A stretch of 29,566 nt of DNA from Ruminococcus sp. UBA4275 (GTDB taxonomy: Bacteria > Bacillota > Clostridia > Oscillospirales > Ruminococcaceae), in assembly GCA_002395085.1 (NCBI GenBank), contig DGVV01000130.1:1-29566 (forward strand). Direction: 5' to 3'. Every line of letters starts with the position of its first letter. Position 1 is the first letter of the stretch. The notes below the pieces were generated by a model. The model saw only the letters and a list, made by a program, of their open reading frames with translations. It ran no database searches and was not told the origin of the DNA. This document shows, piece by piece, positions 14,384-23,092 of the stretch. The translations under genes and the position numbers were made by a program.

Positions 14384-15289
14384 ATGTACCAATGTTTCAT
14401 GCCTGCTGCGTTGCTCGCAGCCCAGACAGGGTGGAAAGAATGGCAGTCGATGGAACCCGGCTTCTATTTGCTCGCCCTACCGATCTTTTTCCTCTACGGA
14501 ATCTGCATCGGCAGCTTTCTGAATGTGGTCATCATCCGGCTGCCCCGCGGGGAATCACTGATCAAACGGTCATCTCACTGCATGACCTGCGGCGCAAAAA
14601 TCCGCGTTATCGACCTCATTCCGGTCTTCAGCTGGCTTTTCCTCAGAGGAAAGTGCCACAGCTGCGGCGAAAAAATCTCGCCGCGGTATCCCATTGTCGA
14701 GTCGCTCAACGGTCTGCTGTACGTCGCGAATCTGCTGGCCTTCGGTCCGAATGCCATCGCGATCATCATGTGTTTGTTCACATCGGTGCTTGTGATCATT
14801 GGCTTCATGGACTGGGATACAATGGAAATTGACTTGCGTGTTCTGGCAGTCATCCTCGTTCTGACGATTCCTGCGCATTTCCTGATGGATCTCACCATCG
14901 TGCAGCGGCTGATCGGAGCTGCCTGCATTTCCATACCGTTCTTCCTGATCGGCGAGGGTTATGCGGTATACAGCAAAAAGAAAAACGGTGAAGCGATTCG
15001 CGGAATCGAGCTTGGAGACACCTACCTGATGGCTTGCGCCGGTCTGTATCTGGGCTGGAAAGCGATGATTCCTGCTGCTGCCATCGGCATTCTTCTTGCT
15101 GCATTCTTCGGTCTGATCCTGAAGAAGGTGACGGGCGAATCGAAATTCGCATTTGGCCCGTATCTCTGCGCCGGTCTGCTGATCGGTGCGATGTTCGGTG
15201 ATGAGCTGACGAACTGGTACCTTGAGCGATGCAGCCTGCTGGTTGAAACGCAGCCGGTTCAGTATTACAGCTCGATGTTCCTGCGTTAA
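14384..15289 (+). CDS. pilD: Prepilin peptidase PilD
   Basis: This 301-residue polytopic membrane aspartyl protease removes the leader from prepilins and, in most members, N-methylates the new N-terminus. The first cytoplasmic loop carries GSFLNVVIIRLPRG (43-56) and the two CxxC pairs of the methylating form (Cys66/Cys69 and Cys91/Cys94). The candidate catalytic aspartates are in FMDWD (about Asp143) and in ELGDTYL (Asp212). About eight hydrophobic segments are visible, and the FGPYL motif (257-261) is near the end. AAAGGAGG lies 7 nt before the chosen ATG. It is the only plus-strand gene of the pilus locus. Its likely substrates are the four prepilins encoded at 10003-11117 and 15365-17342, and perhaps the PilX-like protein. 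Confidence 0.93.
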   Translation: MYQCFMPAALLAAQTGWKEWQSMEPGFYLLALPIFFLYGICIGSFLNVVIIRLPRGESLIKRSSHCMTCGAKIRVIDLIPVFSWLFLRGKCHSCGEKISPRYPIVESLNGLLYVANLLAFGPNAIAIIMCLFTSVLVIIGFMDWDTMEIDLRVLAVILVLTIPAHFLMDLTIVQRLIGAACISIPFFLIGEGYAVYSKKKNGEAIRGIELGDTYLMACAGLYLGWKAMIPAAAIGILLAAFFGLILKKVTGESKFAFGPYLCAGLLIGAMFGDELTNWYLERCSLLVETQPVQYYSSMFLR

Positions 15290-15316
15290 TGCATTCGCAT
15301 TCAGACTTTTGTAATT

Positions 15317-15350
15317 CGGGCAGCCGCCTTGACGGCTGCCCGATTTCTTA
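15317..15350. terminator. Bidirectional terminator between convergent pilus genes
   Basis: A perfect 10-bp GC-rich stem (CGGGCAGCCG) with a 6-nt loop is followed by ATTTCTTA on the plus strand and AATTAC on the minus strand. It lies between the convergent ends of pilD and the long pilus operon and probably serves both. Confidence 0.75.
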
Positions 15351-15364
15351 TGTCTGGCTGGTGA

Positions 15365-16414
15365 TTACGTTGCCTGATTGGCAAAGCCGGAATTGTTGCT
15401 GTGAATATTCTCCGGCAGAGTGTAGATGAAGTAGAAGCCGTCAAACTTCGTACCGCTGGGTTCATCTGCATCCAAAATATCGCCTACTGCTGTGTTTCTG
15501 TCAATATTCGTATAGCGCGTCTTATTCTCAACAGTGTAGGTGTGACCATCTGCATCCTCATTCGCGCAAAGGGTCTTGGTATCCATCAGAGGCGAAGAAT
15601 ACTTCTTGGTTGCATCCAGAACATTCTTCATAGCGAAGGAAGACGTGTTGGAGTCTGTATTCAGCAAACGAACCAGGCCGCCATTCTCTCTGCGGATCTC
15701 ATTACTGGTAATCGTAATGCAGAATTCCTGCGGATCGAACTTAACTTCATTGTTGTTTTCATCACGAACCACCTCGCTGGGATCCGGTGTGACAGGCGAT
15801 GCAACAATGTTTGCAAGATCAAAACGATACTCAAATGCACCGTAAAGCTTCTGGTTCACAACCCACGGTGTACCCACCGTGCAGGTGTTTTTCACCTTGC
15901 CCCAGTCGTTCAGATTCGGGTCGTAGTTGTCAAACTTGAACTCAAACTGCACAATCTTGCCGGAATTGCCGTAATCTTTTGCAAAGTCAGCAATCGTGCC
16001 TTCATTGGCAAGATCGGCATCCGTCATCTGCTTCGTATTGTCAAACACGAGAACAAAAATCGAGCCGGAAGTATCAATAAACTTTCTGTCAGCAAAGAAG
16101 GTCGTGTAGAACTTCTCAACCTTACTGTAAAGATCATCAGACGGAACCGGCGCCGTGTTGACACTGTCTGCAAGCGGATTATCATACGGCATATATCCCG
16201 CATAGGCGCGCACACGGTCAACATATTTCAGGTTGCCTTCAATGCAGCGTCTCATGTTATCCACGCAAGCAGTCGTATTTTCAAAGTTTGAGCTGCGGAC
16301 AAAGAACTTCGACACCGGATCCAGAAGCTGCACCATACTGAACATGATGATCGAAAAGATCGCCAGCACGATGATCAGCTCAACCAGTGTAAAGCCTTTT
16401 CGCTTCATTTTCAT
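15365..16414 (-). CDS. Minor pilin with prepilin N-terminus (PulJ/PilW-like)
   Basis: This 349-residue protein has the class III leader MKMKRKG followed by FTLVELIIVLAIFSIIMFSMVQLL, with Phe+1 and Glu+5 present. The large globular part (about 45-349) resembles no named family to me. It contains many Asn and Asp residues and ends in a hydrophobic GFYFIYTLPENI stretch. It is longer than a major pilin, which fits a minor pilin at the tip or in priming of the fibre. I start at 16414, where AAAGGAG lies 8 nt upstream, rather than at the frame start 144 nt earlier. It is the last gene of the operon that begins with pilC, and it follows another minor pilin after an 80-nt gap with a hairpin. Confidence 0.85.
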   Translation of the reverse strand: MKMKRKGFTLVELIIVLAIFSIIMFSMVQLLDPVSKFFVRSSNFENTTACVDNMRRCIEGNLKYVDRVRAYAGYMPYDNPLADSVNTAPVPSDDLYSKVEKFYTTFFADRKFIDTSGSIFVLVFDNTKQMTDADLANEGTIADFAKDYGNSGKIVQFEFKFDNYDPNLNDWGKVKNTCTVGTPWVVNQKLYGAFEYRFDLANIVASPVTPDPSEVVRDENNNEVKFDPQEFCITITSNEIRRENGGLVRLLNTDSNTSSFAMKNVLDATKKYSSPLMDTKTLCANEDADGHTYTVENKTRYTNIDRNTAVGDILDADEPSGTKFDGFYFIYTLPENIHSNNSGFANQAT

Positions 16415-16447
16415 TGCAGCTACTCCTTTCATCAGGATTTTTGCTGT

Positions 16448-16471
16448 GTGCGGAGCATGAAAGCTCCGCAC
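16448..16471 (-). other. Intercistronic hairpin between the two minor pilins
   Basis: A perfect 9-bp stem (GTGCGGAGC) with a 6-nt loop and no T tract lies in the 80-nt gap. It is probably a processing or stability element of the long pilus mRNA rather than a terminator. Confidence 0.5.
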
Positions 16472-16493
16472 TGAATCAGCAAATACGTTACTT

Positions 16494-17342
16494 TTACAGA
16501 TCACTGGGTTTGTTGGCCGACTTGTAGCCTCTGCCGTCAAAGCCGTAGTACACATCACTATAGTACTGGAAGGTACCGCTCGGTCTCTGAGCGCGGGTAC
16601 AATAGGTCAGGTTTGCCGTATTGAAGTCAACATTCGTCTGAAGCGTACCCTTATCCGTTCTCATATTCTTGTACATGACAACCTGAACAGAAGCGCTTCC
16701 GGACGGCGGATCACCGGGGACATAAAGCTCGATGATCGTAGCGCCTTTGTTTCTGCAAAGAGAGAAATCAATATCAGCAGAAGTGATGATGTCATTGCTG
16801 ACAACACCGCCGGCAATCAGATCCGCTTCTGTGATCGTACCGTTTTTCAGCTTCTGAACTTCAGAATACTTGTATGCACCTGATACTTTGATCTGTGTCA
16901 GCTCGTCAATCGGCGTGCTGCTGTTCGCAACAATGAAAATCTTAAAGATGGAATTCGGTGTAGGATGGGCTGAATTCTCCTTATTGAAAACCATGAAACG
17001 ATAATTGGTTTTCAGATCGACTGCGACCTGCTCACTGCCGTTATAACGCAGCGTGTACTCCTTGCCGCTTGCCGAAATATCAGGGAATCCGTTTTCCGGC
17101 TGGGAAATAGTCAAATTCGTGTCGATATTGTCAAATTCATGACCCTGATCATCAACCGTGACCAGGTTATCTGCATACTTAGCCTCATCGGCGAGACGTC
17201 TGTTCAGATAATCCGTCATGCGCATCGTCGAATTGACGCAGCTCATAATCTCAACGAGGAGCAAGGAAAGGACTGCTGCGATCGCAAGAGAAATCACGAT
17301 CTCGATCAGCGTCATACCCTTACGGGTTTGTTTTCGCTTCAT
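16494..17342 (-). CDS. Minor pilin with prepilin N-terminus (PulJ-like)
   Basis: This 282-residue protein has the class III leader MKRKQTRKG followed by MTLIEIVISLAIAAVLSLLLVEIM: a Met at +1 and the conserved Glu at +5. The rest is a mostly beta-rich globular domain without motifs I recognise. The N-terminus resembles PulJ/GspJ-type minor pseudopilins. GAGGAGG lies about 9 nt before the ATG. It follows the PilX-like gene by 20 nt and precedes another minor pilin. In type IV pilus and type II secretion systems, two or three such minor pilins plus a GspK/PilX-type protein form the tip complex that starts assembly. The gene order here fits that model. Confidence 0.85.
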   Translation of the reverse strand: MKRKQTRKGMTLIEIVISLAIAAVLSLLLVEIMSCVNSTMRMTDYLNRRLADEAKYADNLVTVDDQGHEFDNIDTNLTISQPENGFPDISASGKEYTLRYNGSEQVAVDLKTNYRFMVFNKENSAHPTPNSIFKIFIVANSSTPIDELTQIKVSGAYKYSEVQKLKNGTITEADLIAGGVVSNDIITSADIDFSLCRNKGATIIELYVPGDPPSGSASVQVVMYKNMRTDKGTLQTNVDFNTANLTYCTRAQRPSGTFQYYSDVYYGFDGRGYKSANKPSDL

Positions 17343-17362
17343 CTTATTTCTCCTCCTCTCGA

Positions 17363-20300
17363 TTAGCCTGCACCCTGGTGGTCGTTCTCAAGGTAGTCAC
17401 GATCCTTCGTGACGCGGCGATTCTGAGAGCTGTCATCCGACGTGCTGTTTCTCGTGAACTTAGACTCAGGCTCCTCATTAATCACTTCGCCCGGACGGTT
17501 CGTGTCGCCAATGTAGATCGTTGTCGGCAGGTTCTGTGCCTGGAACTCTCCCACGTAAAGCGAACCGAGCGTGTTGAGATCCAGCATCTTATTATGATCA
17601 TTTGAAAGATGAGCTCTCATATCGAAGCGGTCGCAGGAGAGGTCTTCACGATAATAGACATAGAACTTATCTTTATCATTGGTAGATGCCTGCGTTGCAA
17701 TCGTGGAATCCGGCATAATTACCGCCGCATTCAGGAACGGAACCTTCTCGAATTTGATGGTAGCATCTTTCTGACCGTAAATGATCAGGTTCGGAACAAG
17801 CTGATACTTATACTTTTCATCAGCACCAAGCCCAGCCCATTTCGCATCGTTCGGATAGATCGGATTGCTGACAACATCCAGATCATGATCTGCGAGCACC
17901 TGCTGGTAAGCTCCTGTCGTACCGAAATACGAATCTCCGCCCTGGACATTCACATCGCCGTTAAAGAAGAACAGGCAATCTGCTCTGCCGGCATAGCCAT
18001 CATTCGGCTTCTCAGCATACTGCTCAAAGTCAACGTTATTGCCCGCATCCTTCATGGTGTAATTTGCATTGTTATTCACAATAACACGAATATTCGTGCT
18101 GCTCACAGAACCCATGAACGCAATCTTCATGGCACCATTTTTCACAAGATCCTTCTGATACGGATCAATGAAGATTGTAACGGTATTGTTGTTATCCGAT
18201 TTCGCGACTCTTCTCAAGCCGCCGCCGGGAATATCCTCCGTTACATCCTTGCCAAACTTAGCAAGATCAATGATACAGTCTTCTTGAATAATGTAGCAGT
18301 TGTTGATCGTAATATCACTTTTCTTGCCGGTTTTGTCGTAAGACGGGAATCTCACAGTGCCGGTAGGCGTATTGAAACCAGTCTTGGTATCAAGGCCGCT
18401 GGCAAAGTCATTAAAGCTGTTGTCATAGTGGAAGTCAGCGATATTTGCCGGATCCACCGTTTTCAGCTCCGGAATGAAGCTGTTCGCGCTCTTTTCGCCG
18501 TCAATCGGAGTTGTGGCAGGAACAAAGACAGTACCGGACGCAGATACCTTCTGAACCGGACCCCATGTATGACCGCAGGCACGGCTCTCCAGGATACCAG
18601 GATCGGTGTTGATCGCCCGCGTCGCTTCCTCTGCGGTTGCAAACTGCAGATCCCAGCGAATGTAGCTCTCGAAGATCTCATCCTGTCTGTAGCAGAACGG
18701 GAACAGTCGGAAATCGTAGCTGGTCATGCCAAATTCGGTAGACTCCAGATACTTTGCCTTTTCATTGTTATAGCCCGTTGTGACAGTAGCAAGGATGTTT
18801 TTGACAAGATCATCATAATTACTGCCGGTCTGGCTCAGATTCAGGCTGTAAATCTTCGCGGAAGTGGAAGTATTCTTGATGACAGTGCCGTCAGCTTCCG
18901 AGTATCCGCCGGAATTATCGCAGAAAGCTGCGAGGTCACTTGCGTTGCCGTCAAGGCCGGTAGCCTTCGACTTCGTGACATACAAGCCGCCGCCCGCCTG
19001 AATTGCACCGCCGCTGCCGGTGATTTTGCCTGCGCAAAGAATCGTGCCGCCAACCTTCAGATTGCCGGTGACAACCAGTTCACTGGCAGGATTCGTCATA
19101 ATAAGATCGCCATCCAGCTCAACATTTGCGATGGTCAGCTTCTTATTATTACAGATCAGATTGCCCGTAAAGCAGCCGTCCTTGGTATAGTTCGCCTTAT
19201 TGATGTTGTTATAAGTGAACGTACCGAGGTATGCACCTGCACCATTCTGGATGAATGTCGATTCTGCTTCCGGATCAAACAGGTACATATCACCCGTCAG
19301 ATTGAAGTTATTCATCTCAGCGTTCTGGTGACCAAGATCAATGGAATTCAGGTACATATTGACCGGAAGACCGTTTGTGGAAGCATACGGGGAATTGCCG
19401 ATCGTCAGCGGCTGGTTACCCTGAATAAAGGTTCCGTCAACGTAAATATAAGGAATGTCCTTATAATCCGTCACGGGATCACGAATTTCATTATAGAAAT
19501 AGGTGTCGTTCAGGTTCTTGAAATCACCGTAAATCGCATAGCCCTCGCCGCCCTTTTGGAAAACCGTCATGGCGTGGGTCTTGCTCTGCGTATTGCCGAT
19601 GATTGTCACATTACCGACGTTTGCGTTATCGTTCTGGAGGGTATTCACAAACTCGCCGGCGTAATTGCCTTTGCCCGCCGGGAACGTATCAATGTTCGCG
19701 GTCTGCGGGCCGAGGCAGAAAATGTTGTTAGCAGCACCGCCCTCTGCCTTCAGAGCAGAGAAGCTCAGAACAGCATTGTTCATTGCCATTTTCTGCGGGT
19801 TCGGAATCACTTCCCGCTTGCCCGGGGTGACTTCTTCGTGAATGGAATCAACGTTGCTCCACTCCGCCTTGTTTTCTGCGGTCGCAACTTCCATATCACT
19901 GTTATCATTGGAATAAATGTAGTTACAGGTCGAATACGTAGCCGCATTTCTTCCTGTACCGACCGTTGCGGTGACGGTAATCTTCCACGCATCGCGCTTC
20001 AGAATCCGACTTGCGTCATTATCCCAAATGTAGATCGGTTCAACCCTTTCCACATTACAAAGCACAGGTACGCCCTCAGAAAGCGGCATATTCGTTGAAT
20101 TGTAGTTCAGTGTAATGTCGCCTTTTTGACCAACGGTGGCCAAAGTGCCCACCCATTTAGCGAATTCTCCATTACTGTATGCAGCATTTGTCACGGCGTC
20201 CAGTCCTGCCTGAGCGGTATACTGTGCCTGCGTCTGGAAATACGTGTAGAACGATCGGCGGTTCGCGGAGGTCGTCAGGGTCAGTGTGGACATCAAAAAG

Positions 20301-20386
20301 ACGACCATAACCATCATCACCGTGACAACAGTGAAGAGGACTGATCCTTCCTTCGTCATTTTTCCTTTCTTAGGATTCGGGTTCAT
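17363..20386 (-). CDS. Giant PilX/GspK-like pilus protein with beta-helix body
   Basis: This 1007-residue protein has an N-terminus of PilX type: a basic stretch NPNPKKGKMTKEG, then SVLFTVVTVMMVMVVFLMSTL and a YTAQAGLDAVTNAA segment like the 'A-x-AGLE' region of PilX. It lacks the Glu at +5 found in other pilins, as GspK does. The long remainder is Asn/Gly-rich and contains repeated short strands (about 330-480, for example NVELDGDLIMTNP and VVTGNLKVGGTIL) like a bactofilin or right-handed beta-helix. A second repetitive part lies near 720-900. I start at 20386, with AAAGGTGG 5 nt upstream. The gene lies between pilO and two minor pilins. A role as a large tip or surface-exposed adhesin is inferred from size, location and the missing Glu; it is not shown. 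Confidence 0.82.
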   Translation of the reverse strand: MNPNPKKGKMTKEGSVLFTVVTVMMVMVVFLMSTLTLTTSANRRSFYTYFQTQAQYTAQAGLDAVTNAAYSNGEFAKWVGTLATVGQKGDITLNYNSTNMPLSEGVPVLCNVERVEPIYIWDNDASRILKRDAWKITVTATVGTGRNAATYSTCNYIYSNDNSDMEVATAENKAEWSNVDSIHEEVTPGKREVIPNPQKMAMNNAVLSFSALKAEGGAANNIFCLGPQTANIDTFPAGKGNYAGEFVNTLQNDNANVGNVTIIGNTQSKTHAMTVFQKGGEGYAIYGDFKNLNDTYFYNEIRDPVTDYKDIPYIYVDGTFIQGNQPLTIGNSPYASTNGLPVNMYLNSIDLGHQNAEMNNFNLTGDMYLFDPEAESTFIQNGAGAYLGTFTYNNINKANYTKDGCFTGNLICNNKKLTIANVELDGDLIMTNPASELVVTGNLKVGGTILCAGKITGSGGAIQAGGGLYVTKSKATGLDGNASDLAAFCDNSGGYSEADGTVIKNTSTSAKIYSLNLSQTGSNYDDLVKNILATVTTGYNNEKAKYLESTEFGMTSYDFRLFPFCYRQDEIFESYIRWDLQFATAEEATRAINTDPGILESRACGHTWGPVQKVSASGTVFVPATTPIDGEKSANSFIPELKTVDPANIADFHYDNSFNDFASGLDTKTGFNTPTGTVRFPSYDKTGKKSDITINNCYIIQEDCIIDLAKFGKDVTEDIPGGGLRRVAKSDNNNTVTIFIDPYQKDLVKNGAMKIAFMGSVSSTNIRVIVNNNANYTMKDAGNNVDFEQYAEKPNDGYAGRADCLFFFNGDVNVQGGDSYFGTTGAYQQVLADHDLDVVSNPIYPNDAKWAGLGADEKYKYQLVPNLIIYGQKDATIKFEKVPFLNAAVIMPDSTIATQASTNDKDKFYVYYREDLSCDRFDMRAHLSNDHNKMLDLNTLGSLYVGEFQAQNLPTTIYIGDTNRPGEVINEEPESKFTRNSTSDDSSQNRRVTKDRDYLENDHQGAG

Positions 20387-20413
20387 AAAAACCACCTTTC
20401 TCATGTAGGGATA

Positions 20414-20438
20414 GCCTTCTTGTATAATGCAAGAAGGC
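20414..20438 (-). other. Intercistronic hairpin between pilO and the PilX-like gene
   Basis: A perfect 9-bp stem (GCCTTCTTG) with a 7-nt loop lies in the 69-nt gap and lacks a T tract. Its loop contains TATAATG on the plus strand, which by itself is not a promoter. Confidence 0.5.
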
Positions 20439-20455
20439 ACTCCCTTTTACAAATC

Positions 20456-21367
20456 TTAGTTCTCGGTAACCGGATCTCTCCAGTTGTCGGTATCCCAGAT
20501 TGTTTTGTCGTATGCCGGACCGACTTCCGGTTCAGTCGGCTCCTGCATATAGTATGCGGTGTAATCAATGTCAACATCAGTGAAGCCCGGAATCACCGTT
20601 TCGCCATTTTCAGCCTTGGCGGTGTTGGTCGGTGCTGCCGGAACCTGAACCTCATTGCCCTCATCGTCAACTGCGGTCACAAACTCCTGCTCACCCTCTT
20701 CTTCCTCAACATCCTCGTTGAAGCCATAGTCCGCAATGGTCACACCCGTAATCAGCATTGCATCATTATGTGCCTTTCTGTACTCATCCACAGCATCCAG
20801 CAGCAGCATGGTATCCTCGCGGTTGATGCGGACAGTCAGTTTGGATTCGCCTGCGCCGGCTGCTTCGACAGTCTGCGTAGACAGAACATCGGATTCTCTG
20901 CGGATCTTCTTCGTTGCCTCTTCGAGAGTGCCGTCGAGGTCAGCGTACTCAACCAGCGGATAGGTCACGATATTCGGGGTAACATAATAGTAGTTCATGG
21001 AAGTCGTGGTCTCATCAGAAACACTGAAGTTGCTGATCAGCTTCACCTTGTCTTCCTTAAACTTATCGGTGTTCATGAACTTCTCGCGCAGGAACTCATC
21101 CAGTTCGACAGAATTCATCTCGTCGGTGAAGTTCTTGGAAATGTCAAGACCTTCCTGATAATGCTTCTTGATGTTCTCCTGTCTGCCCGGAATGCGGTCA
21201 AACTGGAGGCACTGGTTATCCCAGTCATCCTGAAGCACTTTCAGTGCGTCACGGTTCTTATTGTATTTTTCAATCTTCGGCTTGATGAACGCAAAAATGC
21301 CAACGCCAAATACGAGAATCACAAGTACAACGAGCAGAGCGACTCTTTCACGATATCCAAGTTTCAT
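20456..21367 (-). CDS. pilO: PilO-like inner-membrane pilus protein
   Basis: This 303-residue bitopic membrane protein has a short cytoplasmic start, one transmembrane segment (about 9-29, ALLVVLVILVFGVGIFAF), a coiled-coil region (about 30-75, KYNKNRDALKVLQDDWDNQ) and an extracytoplasmic domain (about 80-215). This is the layout of PilO, the partner of PilN. The C-terminal tail (about 218-303) is acidic and Pro-rich and is longer than I expect for PilO. The identification rests on topology and gene order (pilC, pilM-pilN, pilO); sequence in this family is poorly conserved. GAGGAGG lies 7 nt before the start. The ATG overlaps the TAA stop of the preceding fusion gene (TAATG), so translation is probably coupled. 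Confidence 0.78.
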   Translation of the reverse strand: MKLGYRERVALLVVLVILVFGVGIFAFIKPKIEKYNKNRDALKVLQDDWDNQCLQFDRIPGRQENIKKHYQEGLDISKNFTDEMNSVELDEFLREKFMNTDKFKEDKVKLISNFSVSDETTTSMNYYYVTPNIVTYPLVEYADLDGTLEEATKKIRRESDVLSTQTVEAAGAGESKLTVRINREDTMLLLDAVDEYRKAHNDAMLITGVTIADYGFNEDVEEEEGEQEFVTAVDDEGNEVQVPAAPTNTAKAENGETVIPGFTDVDIDYTAYYMQEPTEPEVGPAYDKTIWDTDNWRDPVTEN

Positions 21368-23007
21368 TATTCTGCCTCCTCTGTTTCAAGCGAATCAATG
21401 TCAACATCGCCGCCCCGCATAAAGATGGACATATTGATGCCGATCGCTCTGATGTCTTCCATTGCAACCAAATCAACTTCTTCGCCTTCGTCATTCGTGC
21501 CCTTGAACTGCTCGAATTCATCGACACTCTCAAAAGCATAGCCGCTGTACGGAATATCTTCGACATCGTTCAGATCACGCAGCGCACGGATCACCTTCGA
21601 CGGCAGCTCCGGCAGCGGCAGATCACTTTCGCAGAGCGAAATAAGCTGGACGTCGTAAACGCCGGCACTGTACTGGAAGGATGTAATCTTGTAGAAGTCC
21701 TTGACGTTATCTTCGTCTGCATCTTCCAGCGTATCAATGATCACCTTTTCGATCGTCTCCTGAATCTCCTCATAATGCTTGGAGAGCGGAGCCGGTCTGC
21801 TGACGTATGCATTGTATGCGCTCTTAACGCCGTCGAGATACGTATTGACAGCCTTCTGCTTATCTTCCAGCATAACGAGCTGATCCTTCAGATCCTGCGT
21901 AAGCTGGCATTCCTGCTTCTGCTTGATGACTTCCATCTGCTTCTCGACGCTGCGGTTCTTGGCCCAGTAGACACCGTAGACACCGCCGCAGATCACAGCA
22001 GCGCCGACAACTGCGCCGACCAGAAGTGCGATATAAGAGGAATCAGACTTGATCTTGTTGTTGTTGACAGTATCGGTCTCCAGCAGGTTGATACGCTCAG
22101 AGTCCTTGTTGCGCTTGAACATTGCGCCGACGGCGTTTGCGTAGGAGGAGAACTCCAGATTCTCATAGCCGTGGATCTGCGGCGGAACCGTGATGATGCT
22201 GGTGCGGATGCCCTGTTTCTCCAGTTCGGAGGTCAGACGGACATACTCATGCGTATCGCCGTAGAACACAACGTTCTCGATCGGATCGCTGCCGCTCTTG
22301 GAACGCTGGAACATGAGCATACGGTTGATGTTCTCCTGAACTGCCTCGAACACATAGTCCTCGGAATCATCATAGTCTTCCGCGGAAATGGATGCGAAAC
22401 GGGAGAAGGAAAGCTGATTGTCTTCATAGAGGTTCAGCGAGATGAAGTTGTTGTCGATCTGGACAGCCAGCAGCGGCATCTTGGACTTCACCTTGGTATC
22501 GGAGAGCAGCACCTTCGTGATACAGTTACAGCCGATCATGACGCTGCGCAGGTTGATCTGAAGCATATTGAACACACGCTTGTAGCAATCAACCACTTCA
22601 TACGGACAAGCCGTTGCGAGAACCTTCTGGAAGCCCTCCTTCTGGTCAGAATCGCCCACGACGATGTAGGACACAGAGTAAGAATCGTCGATGCCCAGTG
22701 CATTCGCCATCTCTGCACGAACCATCTTCATGAGATCCTGCTGCTTTTCGGGCTTCGCGATGTGCAGTTCCTTGAAGATCGTCATGTTCGAGGAGATGCT
22801 GACGATTGCTTCTTTATCGAACATCTTGTTGGTGCGAATGACCTGATTGATCAGAGTTGCGAGACGTGCGACATCGCGGACGTGGCCATTCACGATGACC
22901 TCTTCTTCGAGGCTCAGGGTCGCTGCGGAGCTGATACGGATTCTGCCGTTGTTCTCAGTTCCCTTAATGATCCTTATATTTCGATCAGTAATGTCAAAGG
23001 AAAGCAT
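21367..23007 (-). CDS. pilM: PilM-PilN fusion protein
   Basis: This 546-residue protein appears to join two pilus platform proteins. Residues 1 to about 298 look like PilM, a cytoplasmic actin-like (SHS2-type) protein; they begin LSFDITDRNIRIIKG and contain LLAVQIDNNFISLNLYEDNQL (179-199). Residues 302-546 look like PilN: an INLLE motif (306-310) where PilN carries INLLP, a transmembrane segment (about 325-348), a coiled coil (about 350-395) and an extracytoplasmic domain. In known systems the PilN INLLP peptide binds a groove in PilM; here the two would be covalently linked. AGGTGG lies about 9 nt before the start. pilC precedes it and pilO overlaps its stop by one base. No frameshift is visible at the junction, so this is one continuous gene. 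Confidence 0.85.
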   Translation of the reverse strand: MLSFDITDRNIRIIKGTENNGRIRISSAATLSLEEEVIVNGHVRDVARLATLINQVIRTNKMFDKEAIVSISSNMTIFKELHIAKPEKQQDLMKMVRAEMANALGIDDSYSVSYIVVGDSDQKEGFQKVLATACPYEVVDCYKRVFNMLQINLRSVMIGCNCITKVLLSDTKVKSKMPLLAVQIDNNFISLNLYEDNQLSFSRFASISAEDYDDSEDYVFEAVQENINRMLMFQRSKSGSDPIENVVFYGDTHEYVRLTSELEKQGIRTSIITVPPQIHGYENLEFSSYANAVGAMFKRNKDSERINLLETDTVNNNKIKSDSSYIALLVGAVVGAAVICGGVYGVYWAKNRSVEKQMEVIKQKQECQLTQDLKDQLVMLEDKQKAVNTYLDGVKSAYNAYVSRPAPLSKHYEEIQETIEKVIIDTLEDADEDNVKDFYKITSFQYSAGVYDVQLISLCESDLPLPELPSKVIRALRDLNDVEDIPYSGYAFESVDEFEQFKGTNDEGEEVDLVAMEDIRAIGINMSIFMRGGDVDIDSLETEEAE

Positions 23008-23050
23008 TTAGGTAATCCACCTCTCTGTTTTTTAGTTGACGCATATCACA

Positions 23051-23074
23051 GTGCGGCGGCGCGAACCGCCGCAC
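23051..23074 (-). other. Intercistronic hairpin between pilC and pilM-pilN
   Basis: A perfect 9-bp GC-only-capped stem (GTGCGGCGG) with a 6-nt loop lies in the 85-nt gap and has no T tract. It is probably an mRNA stability or processing element. Confidence 0.55.
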
Positions 23075-23092
23075 CGAAAGCCTTGTGTTTGA

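Noticed and set aside
17609..20098. An 829-codon open frame on the plus strand opposite the PilX-like gene
   Set aside because: It has no ribosome site, no domain pattern and an unnatural Ile/Arg/His-rich composition. The minus-strand gene fits the operon.
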